From: Nephromyces sp. MM_2019
Lineage: Eukaryota; Apicomplexa; Aconoidasida; Nephromycida
Direction: 5' to 3'
Assembly (NCBI GenBank): GCA_015657535.1
Contig: JADHZB010001395.1
Span: 43,580-107,579, forward strand
DNA length: 64,000 bases
The notes under the pieces are model-generated. The model was not told the DNA's origin, did no database searches, and was given only the letters and a program-made list of their open reading frames with translations. Made by a program: the position numbers and the translations under genes. Shown piece by piece: positions 13,401 through 25,529 of this stretch (within the stretch, counting starts at the first letter, position 1; each line of letters begins with the position of its first letter).

Positions 13401-16400
13401 ATTCAGGTGTAATGAAACCCACATTTTTATTGCATATGCATTCAAAGAGGGAAAGCACACCCCCCATTTTTTGTGCAAGCAGTGCATACATGCACGACTC
13501 AAAAACTGCTCATATGCAACAAAAAAGAGCCCAAATTCCACCAAATTCAAAATCTTCAAAAAAGTGTGTGTAAAACATCATTTTCTTTCTCGAAAAGACC
13601 TCCATTTTGTTCCATATAAATACTTGTTTTTTAATGTTTAAAAGCCATATTTTCCAGCAAAATAGACGCTGTAAGTAGCGATATATATTGCAAATTAAAA
13701 GACATACATATATGGTTTACACTCGCTCTTCAAGCTCCTTCCATACACTAATAAAGGAAAACCCCATGCTATTGAATTCTTAAAAAAAAATTACCGCATC
13801 CTCGAGAATCCTAATCATCTTTTCATAAGTTGAAAAGTCCGTTATGGAAAGGCTCTCTGGAAAAACTCTATGAAGACCTGCTCTGTGACTCAAAATTTGC
13901 CTTAAAGTGATGTCATGCTTCCTAAAACGAATAAATCCATCCCACCAATTACAGACATAATCATCCAGGAGAACTCTCTCTTGATCGATTAACTTCAAGA
14001 GTGCAGTAGTCAGCAAGCCTGCAGGAAAAGATAAACAAAATGAGGGTAATTGAACACATCGTTTTAAAGCTGATTCGTAGTCGTAGAAACGAATTTTTTA
14101 TCGCAGAAGGAGCTAAAACATCAAAAAACTTGAAGATGGCTGAAGGACTTGTGAAAAAGCAGCAACATTCAGTAAAAAAAAATTTACAAAATCACACGAT
14201 ACCTCCCTTGTACATACATCATCATCATAGTCGGAGATTTTGCGACATCAAAAAGAAGAAAGATGCATACCAGTCTATACGAAAGCGTATGTTTAGGTGT
14301 GTGTGCGTGTATGCGTGTGTGTACGTGTGTGTGTGTAAGTGTGTCTATTTATGTGTATGCATGTATGCCTATTTATATGCCCATATGTGTGCATATTCGC
14401 ATCACTATAAATACACGTTAAAAGCGTAAAAAAGTGGAAAACCAGACACACACACGATGGAGAGAAGATCAAGCCATAAAAACCTTGTTTACGAGCAAAA
14501 ATCCTCAGCAACTTGTTAATTAAGATGAAGAAAATGAACACTTAAGCCTGAGAAAGCCACACAAATCTGCATTTATCAATGTATTCTGCTTGTAAAATAT
14601 TGCCAAAGGCAGTATGCATGGCAGCTTTACTCTCGCACACACCACATACATTACTTGGCTGAGCCATTGGAAGAGAAATGTGCAAGAGACCAGGATAATC
14701 TATAGTATGCCGATCAGGGAGAAACTCATCAAAATTGATAAACAATAAAGTTGTACATAAAGAAGCAGATAAACCAGAATGCAATGCTAAACGAGCATCC
14801 TCTAGGATGCCACTAGAGAGAAGCTTTTCTCGAAATAAGTAGAAAAGCATAAAATACTATGAATTTCCCATTTAAACTGCAAAGAAATCATCATTTCAAC
14901 AACAAAATATACAACAAATTTCAATACGAAAAAGCAATTTTTTCTTCGATTTAGCAATAATTTTAAAAGTAAATTTTCATGAAGAAGATGATCCACAAAA
15001 AGAAACGTAGAAATGACGAAAAGATGCCATCAATTTGCAAGATTTATAAAGTATTAAATTAATGAATACCACTTCTTCTATAGGTCCTGGAAATGGTGAA
15101 TATTAAAGGGTTGCTAGAGATAACTACATATACATGAAAAGAAAATTAAAAGAGATAAATTCAATCTGAATTAAGATTGAAGAAGACTTTGACATCAAAT
15201 TACAGTGAAGAAGATTTCGATATCAAATTATATGAGCATATTCTGCATCTTCAGCTAAAAAGTTACTTCAAAAAAAGGGAGAAATAAAGCAGTTATGAAG
15301 AGATCCCAAAGATTCCCTGCACCACTTAAGCTGCCATGTGAAAATTGATGAAAACCATCAAGAAATGCCAAAAAAACTCCAAACAAAGCCTTTTGAAGAC
15401 CAAAAAAATACCTTTTGATGCGCAGTACACGCAGAAAAGGCTGTCAGTCTGTACAGGCCTCATGTCTACAGGTCCCATGCATCCCGTAGCCAAGTTAACG
15501 ACTAGCTTTTGATCCTTCTGCACTGCCACCTGGCAACCAAGTATCATTTTTTGGCGGATCAAATCGTTTAGGAACTTCATTAGGCGCAGCTCCAACTTGC
15601 TGAAGAATATACATGCGAAAGAGAAGTGAGATATTTTAAGAAGGAAAAAGAACGAAATTTTTACACTGAAAAATTTAGAGGCAGATGCTAGGAGGCAGAA
15701 AATGCTGACAGCCAGAATCAGTCGAAGATGGAATATGAGCTATAAAGAGATAGCATATCAGAAGAAAGGACGAGGAGTAAAGATCTCTAGCCTCTGAGAA
15801 GGAAGGTATGAGGAAGAAAAGCCTCCAGTATCTCAGTTATAATATGCAAAACACAAAAATCTCTACTATCTGAAACCTAAAAACATGAAAACGCAATAAA
15901 TTCAAACTTCATTTTAGACTCATTGAATACGCCATAAGGCACAGCTAACTATTCACAAAAAAACGAGAAATCAACAGCTAAGCATCCAAACTAGACGAAA
16001 TAGCAGCATTAAGCAGCCACATATAGCTAATAATGGTAATGATCAAGGTCAAAACAGAAGAAAACTTCTTCTTCATCAATAAATCACACACATTATACAC
16101 AGATTTTTCGGTAAACCTGTTAAAGGTAGACGCATTATCTCTGCAGAAAGCAGAGGATACTCCTTGCGAAGGGTGTGGTAACATCAATCTCGAAGATGGA
16201 ACAGATGAAGTGTAGAAAACCGTGTCACTAAGGCACTGAACAGCTCTCTTTAGCAGTATCTTGAGGAAAGGTACTTGGGTATCTAACTCGATAGATAAGC
16301 CATGAAGAAGCGTTGCAATACGCACGAAGAATATCAACTCCTTAGGCCAATCCATCAATGGATTTTCTGCAGTAGTTAAAAAGAGGGAAAACTGTGTGTG

Positions 16401-19400
16401 CACACACGGGATCAATAGAGGGAAGATAGTTGATTAGATCGTATATCATTGTGGCTAACAAAGCTACCATAGAAGATTCGCTGCTTGCTATGAAATAATG
16501 CAATTTGATGTGCTTTCTCAAAATGAATTAGAGGTTTTAAGCTCAGAAATCGCCATAAATTCCATATTCCAACACAAAGAAAGCACTTATAAAGGGATAA
16601 CCACAAGAAAAAGATTCCAAGAAATATAAGCAAAGGAAAAAGCTACGACGGAGGTGCTTCCAAGCATAGCTACTCTTTACAAAGCCAACACACACGCACA
16701 GATCACTAAAAAATAAAAAGAAAAAAATCCAAAACCTCCTTCTAAACACTGAATGAACTTTAACTGCATATGAAATCTCAGCAAAGTAATCGTACCAGAA
16801 GCATATGAGGCAAACAGAGTTTGGAAAAGTGTAAGAAACACAAAAAGATCTGAAACAAAGGCGTGAAGATTGTTAAGCATACAACACAAAATGGAAGATG
16901 ATCCTAATAAAAACATGCCTTGTGCATGCTTTTTTCTGTGTGTGCTTTTTCTGTGCACATCTCTATGGGTGCTTTTCCTTTTTCTTATGTGTGTGTTTCC
17001 TTTTTTTGTGTGCTTTTCCTCTATCATGTGTGTGCTCCAAATCAAAGGTCTTAAAGGAGCCAGAAACTTAGATTGCCATCCATACAACTCAATAAAAAGG
17101 ACAGGAAGCAATTCTAACGAAGATAACTCATCAACACCCAAAATCTATTACTACAGATATATATCGGACGGTGATATCCCTCACAATGGCAAGCAAAGAA
17201 GCTGCAAAAAGAACACCTAAGCTATACAGTAAAACTGCACACAAGACAGTTTTTTCCTCATGACGATGGATCGAGTTTCTTAAGCCTTCAAATACAAAGA
17301 GGCTGACGAAGCTGAAAAAATAATATGATATGATAAACGGAAGCAAAACTATAACGACTAACTACATGACAGATTTCCTTCTATTATTACATCATAATAG
17401 CAGCTGCCAAATAAGCTTTACAAAGTAAAATCCTTCACTAATAAAACTGGATTAAACGCTTGCCACACACACACGCACTTTGGATTAAAAAAAACAGATT
17501 GAAGAGAGATAAAAACACCTACTTGACACTATCGAATCCTTCTGAGCTTTATAGGAGGAAGCAGTATCGGTACTCGACGTGAGTTTCTGTGTACTACCAG
17601 TGTCTTGAAACTGATTATCCTATACATTCGTAGCGAACACATAGACACACACGTACACACACATATATACACACGCAATGAAATAACAAACTAGAGCAAT
17701 GAAGGCAGCTTAAGCGTTCAGGAAGAAGAGTGCTTAGGAAATGGATTTGAGCACTTGAAATACATAGTAGTGGAATAAGAGAAAAAATTAACACACAGCC
17801 TTCTCACTAGTGGTAGAAAGCCTCAACTTCCAAGATCGCCTTGGTACATTTTATTCCATCACACCAAGATACACACACACACAGCACTAAAACACATAAA
17901 GTAACGGGAAAACCGTTTAAGCCAAATAGCCAAGCTAATCAATTATACACACTTTTTACAGCCAAATTCAAGGGTTTAACACACATCAAGGCAAATTTTG
18001 CTATAAAAACAGTTTCAAACCTCCAAAAACAATGATATTTATAGCATTACATCTTTGTTTGCTTCATACCGAATTGCTGGATATAAGCTTATTTATCTCT
18101 TCACATCTAAGAAAAGCGTGATATTCGTATTGTAAAGGCGACTTTCAAGGCCAAACAAAAAGAAAAATTAGAAAATCCAAATGCAGAGTGTGCTTCACTT
18201 ACCCCCAAAAGGTCTCGAATGGCTTCCATATATCCCTTAGGGTCTATAGCCAGCCCTTCCTTAAACTTGAAACCCATATCCTCTAAGGCTTCTAGAAGAC
18301 CCATGACATTCATCGATGCCAAACAGTAAACCTAAACAAAAGATTCTTCATCCACTTAAAAAAGTTGCTCTTTTTCTAACAAAAAAGCTTCTTAATCAAG
18401 CTGCAAGTCTTGCACGAAAAAATCGCATAAAAACATTCATCAAATGCTTTGACACACTATCAAATCACTTGATAACTCACACACTATCAAACTCACTTTG
18501 ACATAATATCAAATCACTTGATAACTCACACACACAGAAGTTATATAGCAGCTCACCAGCTTGGAAAAAGCAATTCTTGAACCTTCAGAAAACTCCTTTA
18601 CTAATCCCCAGTCTAAAATCACAGGGACAGCAACTCCAGTCTTTTTATCAATGGCTACAAGGATGTTTCCAGGATGAGGATCTCCGTTCAAAAGCCCATG
18701 CATATGCAGAAGGTAAGCGAAAACGTCGCATAAACTATACATTAAAGCAGCCTTATCCACTCGGTATTTCTGCAGCAAAGAAAGCAACTCATAATGGGTA
18801 TGTGAAGACTTCAAAAATATCAGCATAAAATTGAGTGGTAGGGCAACAAAAAGCGATAGGAAAGAGCTTCATTTATAGTGGAAAATTCGTGATAATGTGA
18901 GAGAGCGGGAAAAAACAAGTAATTCACACACACTCAAAAAAGGCGTGCTATCTGAGACTACATGAAACACTATAAAGGCAATTTAGCGTCTCACACATGT
19001 GCCTGGGAAGTAGGAAGATCTCTCATATCTATCGAAGATTTCAGCTGAGTAACTAGGGTGAAGTTCAGGATAAGCACAGAAAGATAAGAATAGACGAGTA
19101 TAGCCATCTCATCGCTATACCTCCACTACGGTTTGCAGCATACAGCCAATCATCGCTACTCTTTCAAAAAATTGCAATCTTCCCTTCGAATTGTGTATGT
19201 ATATACACAAATATGCTATAAGGGATACATTCCGATGCCTTAAAAGACTCATCAAAGCACTTTGCTATGCTGCAATCTATTAAACCATTGGGGTTTCTGT
19301 GTATATTCTCAAGAGACTTTTACAAAGGGCAGAAAAAGCAGAGATAATATGGAAAAACCTAGAAAAAAATGAAGCAAAAGCACAAAATGCTGAGATCAAA

Positions 19401-22400
19401 AAGAGCAAAAGACATAATCTTCATTGAGAATATCAGGTGCAGTAAAATTGATGAAAAAGAATGAAAAAATACGCAATTTTGACACAATTTATGCTCTATT
19501 TTCACATTGCAAAAATGATATGCAACTGGTATAAACCATAAAAAATACTATATAGTTCAATAACCAAAAGCACATCATCACTCCTGAAAAAGTGCAATAC
19601 CCACAGCTATTAAACATAAAAATAGGCCAATTTCTGGAGGGAAATTCAAAGAAAAAGCGAACAAAAGGGGAACTCTGATAAATCGCAAAACATGTAGAAG
19701 ATAATCATTATAAAGCATGTTTGTATCAATGAGTACTAACGACGAGCAGATTCGCAGCACATACCGTCAACTTCTTGATGTCATTGATCTTGAAGCCTTC
19801 AATGAAGTCCATCACCAATACTTTGCTAGAACAAAGTAGAGGATAACACTTTGGAATGATTGCATCTATACCCGAAGCCTAAAAAATTGCAGGAAAATTA
19901 GGCACAGAAGATGAACAGGGCAGATAATTACTCCTGCCGATTCTCTAAAAACCACACACAAATCCGCATATACTAAATAACTATAAAGCCCTATAATGAG
20001 CAGAAATTCATTACTGCAGCAACGGCAAATTATCGCAATTCTGCAAAATCAGAAAATTAATGAGCTTCTTGCGCGTAGAGAATAAGAAAAAAAAGCTCGT
20101 AAAAGACGCGTAAACACACACAAGTATCACAGCTTTGATTATCTTATAAAAATCAGCAATAAAACTCAAAGCAAAAAATCTTAGGATAATATCCTCCCTT
20201 AGATGAAGAAATATAAACGCATAAGAAGAAAAGAAAAAATCAAGATTCTTGCATCTCCAGAAAACAAACATCAAATATTGGGTATCTTGTAAGATGTGCG
20301 TGTGTCACATATCCAGATCAGCACAATTGACTACAACTCAAGGGAAAAAACGCAGGTATTTACCCAAAAAAATGCAGCATGAGCACACACACGCATGTGT
20401 GCGACACACTGAGTCATCACACAGATAAAACAGCGAAATTGGGACTGTAGTCCAACAAAAAGCTCAGTATATCTTCGAACTAATACCATCGAAAGATAAA
20501 AAAACACTTGAAATCTTTCAAACTGAAAGAAATAAAATTTTTAATTGTGGCCAGTGCATCCTTAGCTTCGCGTATATACTTTACATTCGATTTATAGGTA
20601 CTTAAAAAGATACCCACTTCGAATCGCGCACACAGTTTTCCGAGTCAGTATTTGCTTGGTAAAGCAATAAGCAATTATTGAATTAGTAGAAAGCATAGTA
20701 TTCCTCCTATGGTATATACTAATGCAGCATACCTATAGCATTTTTAGCAGCATCAACATAAAAAATTCTCGATATTTCACAAACTTCTTGATGGGTGCAG
20801 ATTCAGTTACAAGCAAAAGTAACTTTTGTTTTCAACCTGCTATTCCACACATTATTTAGGTAGTCTAAATTATATATGATTCAGCAATATCACCCTCAAA
20901 GTTTGATAAAACCTAAGCAACTTGGCTACCCAAAGTATATACCAGCACCCTTTTAAAGCAGTAACTCTATTCGGTTAATACCTTGAGAGCCTCGTATACT
21001 TTCATTTGATTTTTCAACTCACAACGAAAGTCCAGCTCTTTCTGAGTAGCCTTGTGCCACTCATCCAAGATGGAAGCAAAATTTAACTCCGGCTCAAGAA
21101 AGCTAAAGGCTGAAGGAATACAAACGAATCACAAAGAAGTAAATGGCCTCAGAAAGGTTTGAAATAAGTTGGCAAGCCAAACAGCAAAAACTGCACCGAA
21201 GGAAACAACAGGGTGAGTCAAAGCCATACAAACAGGAAAAGGCGTTAAAAACAGCGAAAATGGCGAAAAAGCAGCGAATGGAAAAAAACAGTACAAATAG
21301 CGTAGTAAAGTCGTCTCATCATAGAAAAAGCTGCATTAGCTAGGGTACTTTCCCACTAAAGCAACCACAAATACTTATTTAACCACGACTCAATAAAAGG
21401 TTAAAAGAATCACACTCCAAAGCACAATCTTCTGTTACCCACGGCATGCATACATTCTTATTACCCAACGAAAGCTAACTGCATAAATGTCTAAGGTAAA
21501 ACGCATTATATCACCCTCAATATACACGATATACACTATTCTTAGCATACCCCAAGAAAGCTGTTTTAAGCTTTGCATATCGCTCTGTAACAACCTCGCA
21601 ACATCGGAATGCTGAACCTTTATAACCACTTCTGTCATATTTATAAGGTAAGCCTTGTGGACCTGAGCTATAGACGCTGACGCTAGAGCAATCGGCTCAA
21701 TGCTCCTAAAATGGTTTTGGTATGGGCCTATAGTCAAAATGAAAGTTAGGGTAGCCAACAGCTGTATAAAATAATAACAAATACTCTCAATCTCACCTTC
21801 ACACACAAGCAGCAAATTTTACACCCGCGTTGCTTTCCAAAATTGCGAACCTTTCTGTTGATAGCATACACATTTTGCCCTGTATGGCACTTTAGAAAAA
21901 CAAAATTCAAAAGCTTGACGCTAATATAGCACAAGACCCCAGACCACCACAAAATCGGTGCTGCTGCTTGCAAGTACATACTGAAAATTAAGCATAAACC
22001 CGTAGAAAATCCAAATTTACTCCCAAAGATTTAAAACGTATCAGCAAATCTGAGTGTTACTATACTTCATTACGAGTTTACCAATCTATATTGCAATGAA
22101 GATCACAAAAATACACTCAACCGGTTAATAAGATAAGCATTAAAACAAGATATATGCCGTTTCACACACAACAAACACACCCACAAGTCCGAGCTTGATT
22201 CTAAGTGTAATTCGACAGCAGTCTCGGAAAAAAAGGAATCATCTTTGGTCGAACTTACATACCTAGCTCATCGTTAATCGTACTCACAATGTACTCCACA
22301 CCTACTGCTGGTAGCATATCCTGCAGCTTTGCCAGGTGAGTCACATACGGCGCAGGAAGCAGATCGCTCCGGGTGCTCAGGAGTTGTCCCACCTTTACCC

Positions 22401-22898
22401 ACCAACCTAAAAGTAACCACGTGAAAAACCAACGAAAATTTCGAAGGCCAAGAAAAACTTTTCAGCATTAAAGCATTCTACATAGCAATACCAGTAGTCT
22501 ATCTAACAAAACATGACAAAGATACAGTAAACTTGTAAAAAAATGTATAACTCAGCAATAAGCTAACGAATAATGCAAGCTCTAGAAATCTAATTTTAAG
22601 GAATCAAGCAGGAGTAAAGAAAAAACCCTAAAACCTAAAGCCTGAATGCAAAGCCCTAAAACCCAAACCCCAAATGCTAAACCCTAAACCCTAAACTCAT
22701 AACCATAAACCCTAAAACCTAAAATCCACAAAAAAGAGGAGAATTACCTCTCAATTTGGTGATATTGCTCCATATGAGCATGGCAAAATGCTCGTGCTGC
22801 TTTTCCCAGAAGTCTGCTCTCTTCTCTTGAGGCAAATATCGAGCTTTCGCCTGCGCAGATTTGAAGCTGAGGTACAGCCGACTCCAGCACCAAAGAGT
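7495..22898 (-). CDS. ABC1/ADCK-type kinase fused to serine-beta-lactamase-like domain
   Basis: This is an atypical ABC1 (UbiB/COQ8-like) kinase with a C-terminal beta-lactamase fold, the architecture of plant and algal ABC1K-lactamase proteins. Exons, high to low: 22898-22748, 22406-22263, 21727-21551, 21109-20982, 19878-19765, 18769-18557, 18331-18203, 17610-17519 (probable linker), 16366-16117, 15599-15412, 14018-13795, 12690-8071, 7824-7495. Phases agree at every join except around the linker, where one small exon is probably missing. Kinase motifs: 'KVGQLLSTRSDLLPAPY', the Ala-rich loop 'ASASIAQVHKA', the catalytic Lys in 'VVIKVQH', 'KELDFRCELK', 'NGDPHPGNILV', and 'LDWGLVKEF' where DFG is usual. 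Lactamase motifs: 'CASKG' at the SxxK site, 'YSYLAFGWL', 'GLVKFYGALADGK', and 'GIGHGDLGGS' at the C-terminal H-x-G site. The visible part is about 2,250 residues, against roughly 1,000 in plants. Start and final exon are unresolved. Members act in mitochondria or plastids; the substrate is unknown. Confidence 0.85.
8071..12690 (-). CDS. 4.6-kb exon splitting the beta-lactamase domain
   Basis: This single exon of 1,540 codons belongs to the ABC1-lactamase gene. It opens after a T-rich acceptor (TTCTAG at 12691-12696), with the second lactamase motif ('YSYLAFGWLISEIVRSVS') and the helix 'FLEKELLQELNIQDEVFLRIP'. It closes with the conserved segment 'IPPTNCRCTAKGLVKFYGAL'. Between about 12490 and 8345 lie roughly 1,380 residues with no recognisable fold: Ser, Thr, Asn and Glu rich, with short acidic runs (Glu/Asp tract near 9930-9965). 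Both ends join neighbouring exons in phase 0, and the reading frame is intact throughout, so the insertion is translated rather than an unspliced intron. The 3' end is placed at a GTGAAA donor; a GTCTTA two codons earlier is also possible. Such low-complexity insertions into conserved domains are known from apicomplexan proteins. Confidence 0.8.
14296..14346. repeat. GT-rich microsatellite in intron
   Basis: This is an interrupted (GT)n tract on the plus strand, broken by GC and AT steps. It lies in the intron between the two lactamase exons 14018-13795 and 15599-15412. Long shadow ORFs across it are repeat artefacts. Confidence 0.8.
17460..17680. repeat. CA-rich microsatellites flanking the linker exon
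   Basis: Short interrupted (CA)n runs occur at about 17464-17477 and 17638-17680, on both sides of the putative linker exon 17519-17610 of the ABC1-lactamase gene. Similar CA runs occur at 17871-17884 and in AMPK introns near 46010-46075 and 48987-49008. Confidence 0.6.
18448..18537. repeat. 49-bp tandem repeat, two units, at a splice donor
   Basis: Two units with a period of 49 bp start at 18448 and 18497. Each contains 'ATCAAATCACTTGATAACTC', which includes the inverted pair ATCAA/TTGAT. The second unit ends about 20 bp from the 5' splice site of the kinase exon that carries the catalytic 'GDPHPGN' loop (18769-18557, minus strand), so the array sits at the start of that intron. It could be a simple local duplication or could influence splicing. 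Confidence 0.7.
22622..22731. repeat. Degenerate interstitial telomere-type repeat (CCCTAAA)n
   Basis: About 110 bp are built from variants of CCCTAAA (CCCTAAAA, CCTAAA, CCCAAA, CCCTAAACCCTAAA), read on the plus strand. TTTAGGG is the telomere repeat of plants and of some apicomplexans such as Toxoplasma. Here it lies inside the intron between the first two placed exons of the ABC1-lactamase gene (22406 and 22748), so it is an internal relic, not a chromosome end. The imperfect units suggest age. Confidence 0.75.
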
Positions 22899-24438
22899 CT
22901 GGTAGCGGAAGACAACACACAAAAAAAAAGAGCCTCTTGGAGTTGAACATACTCCTTTGCTTTAAATTTTGAAGTCTAAATGTGAAAGATGAAGAGTATG
23001 ATTTTTAGTGAGAGAGGATTTCCCTTTTTAACTTCTTCCGCTGTTTTTTTCCTTAAAACCCACATTTTCTTGCATTTCCCACATTCCAAAACTCCAAATG
23101 AATAAAAATTCAAAAGCTACTTAATATAGAAAATAGGAAAAAACTTGAAATACTCGTTTTAACATAGGATAATGTAATAAAAAGAAAAGTATGTCTATAC
23201 AAAAAAAGACCACAAAAGCACTAAAAATGCATTAAATTCAATCACTATACTGAATGCTTAATAAAGCACAAAACTTGCAGATATTTTTTGCAGCCAGTAC
23301 AATGTTAAATTTATCTTTTCATACGATTAAAAAGCTGCTCAAAGGATTGATTTTCCTGCTACTGTAACCTAGGGAATAGTAAAGCAGCTACTAGAAATAA
23401 ACGCAGCTCAGAAAATGACTACCGTAGCACACGATACAGCAACATTCTCCCAGCTTGAATGGTGTATTCATCTACATCAACAGAAAATCCACGTGGAAAT
23501 CACCTTTTCAAGAAGAAACCACAATTACAACAAGTATTTAAGGTCGCAACTTAAAAATTGCAGCATTTGATTGCAATTCTTTGCATCTAATAATATTTAA
23601 GTCCAACTCTGAAGCAAAAATAAAAAAAACCCCTTGAAAACTTGCCGTGAATTTTCGATTCCATTCTTCCATACAGTAAAACAGGAAATATCAAAATATG
23701 ACTAGCAGCAATTTGCGCTACTAGCTGTAATGCCTAGCTTAGCTAGGTCGGAGGTCTTTCACTTTTCAAAAATACGAGTATACTCTAATAATTCCCTTTG
23801 TTGAAGCAAGTAAAAACTTGAAAGACGTCAATAATCAACTTCTTTTCATTCATAAAAGATATGCAGGGACCCCCTGAAATGGACAAAAGTTAGATCCGTA
23901 TATACAATTACAGACAACAAAAGCATATCTTAAGAAAGTCCAAGAGGCCAAATAGAGTTGAAGATTCAAAAAAAAATTTGCATAAGAGGTCGCCCCCAAA
24001 CAGCCTCTTTACTTGCAGACCCTCAAATTCCTTGATAAAAGCAAAAATGAACTGCGAAGAAACAAAAAATTCACAATAAAACACAATTATAACCGCCAAG
24101 AGTCCTTCAGTCACCTTCAAATACCATCTCTAGAAATAAAAGCATCGAAACTATTAAGCACTACAAGATAAAGGCAAGCTTCCTACCTTAAATATTTATG
24201 AAACGCTTAACTCACAACATCTTCAAGACAGTCATCACAATGTACAGGAGTGTGTGATGGACAGCTTCGGCTTATCCGTCAAATGATCCTTAAAATTTCT
24301 CGATGCATCCAATTTAGCCACTTTTGAAGTGGCTTGTAACTTGAAGGACAACCTTCCGTAACTGACAGGAATAGATGATCAAAGGTCGCTGTAAGTTCTG
24401 TGGCACAAGAAGCGATTATATTCAAAGGTATATGGGGG

Positions 24439-24541
24439 ATCTTAAGGCAGAGATTGCATTGAGCCGAATAGGAGAAATCAAAGTAGAGATAGCATTGAGA
24501 TGAATAGAAGATATCAAGGCAGATGTCGCACTGATATTTCA
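24439..24541. repeat. 36-38-bp minisatellite, about three units
   Basis: Three diverged copies start at 24439, 24477 and 24513. The consensus resembles ATCAAGGCAGAGATAGCATT followed by GAGATGAATAGAAGA. On the minus strand it gives a Cys/Tyr/Phe-rich open frame that is most likely just the repeat read through. It lies between the first placed ABC1 exon and the signal-peptide exon at 25.5 kb. Confidence 0.55.
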
Positions 24542-25344
24542 AGCTGTTAACCCCAATTTCACGTTTGAAGAACACAAGGGAAACTACACCCCAAAAATAT
24601 ATGAGTATGCTTCTGCAACAAATACAAAAAATTCCTCAGTTCAACAGTATTAAATGGAGCTACCAAAAATCAGCTGTGAACATCAACTTAGGCTATTTCA
24701 ATGAAAAACACTGTAACTGCCAGAAAATTCTCAACTCCACGACGCAGCAAAAAAAATTTTTCGACAAGTCCACTCGAAAATACATATTTTGTAAGAAAAA
24801 TCGCTTTCAAAAAATTTTCTATGAATAGGTTTGAAGACATTACAAGCTTCAAAAGTCTCAGCAGATCTACAAACACGCCAGTCCATGCGTTGAAATCTCG
24901 TAGTTCGCAAATGCATAGCATGAGCATTCAAATTTAAGTAATTAAACTTATTTGGTACACAGTGTGCTAGTAAAAAAATCCCAGCTGTCCAATAGCTTCA
25001 CAAAAGTTTGGAAATATGGATAAGGTTACGAAATATCTACAGTAACTGGGGCGGATGTGACTGCCATCACCAAAAACGGCCCCAATTTGTATCAATAGGT
25101 TAAAAAAAGAATCTACAAAGCTCGTTGCTGTTGGAAGAGCCATTCTTTCCCTTTACTGTAATTCTATCATTTTTACAGCGCAGCTTTGAGGCAAACAATT
25201 CGTTTTACAAGGGAGACTTGAGCTCCGTTAGCATATATTGGCATGCGCAAATCCATATGCAAAAAAATTTTCCACGATTTTTATGGTATAAAGGTTAAAA
25301 GTCTGCGCCCGACAACCTGTCAAGAAAAAGAGAAGGTGTAGTAC

Positions 25345-25529
25345 CTAAATCCCAATGGCCTCGACTGCGTAGGTCTTGTTTTGCCATAGGTAAAGTTAAG
25401 CAGGCTTCCCGCCGACAAAAGTGAAGAAGTAAAAAACTGTGACATAATATTTTTTCCATAACACCTATAGACGCGTAGTTGCAGCAGCATACCACTGAAT
25501 GCAGCAAACAAAACTACGAATCGTAGCAT
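25345..25529 (-). CDS. Signal peptide plus transit-like leader exon
   Basis: From ATG at 25529 the frame reads a hydrophobic N-terminus ('MLRFVVLFAAFSGMLLQL') followed by about 40 residues rich in Ser, Thr, Arg, Lys and Tyr and almost free of acids. It ends at a good donor (AG|GTACTA) in phase 2. This is the layout of a bipartite leader for a complex plastid: signal peptide, then transit peptide. It lies 2.4 kb upstream of the first placed exon of the ABC1-lactamase gene on the same strand, so it may be that gene's first exon. However, the next placed exon needs a phase-0 partner, so at least one exon would be missing between them. It could also start a separate gene. Function cannot be assigned from a leader alone. 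Confidence 0.4.

Noticed and set aside
14040..14541. ORFs on both strands over 14040-14541
   Set aside because: Their length comes from the GT/CA microsatellite; the sequence lies in an intron between two in-phase lactamase exons.
14542..14850. Minus-strand 102-codon ORF containing 'GILEDARLA', similar to 'RILEDA' of the next lactamase exon
   Set aside because: The exons on both sides (15599-15412 and 14018-13795) join in phase without it, and the rest does not match the lactamase family.
16700..17140. Minus-strand frames in the linker region considered as the missing small exon between 17519 and 16366
   Set aside because: The candidate at about 16745-16772 is in the wrong phase (it creates a stop), and no alternative had both splice sites and homology.
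24279..24575. Cys/Tyr-rich 98-codon ORF resembling a repeat protein
   Set aside because: It is a translation of the 36-38-bp minisatellite; no start or splice context supports it.
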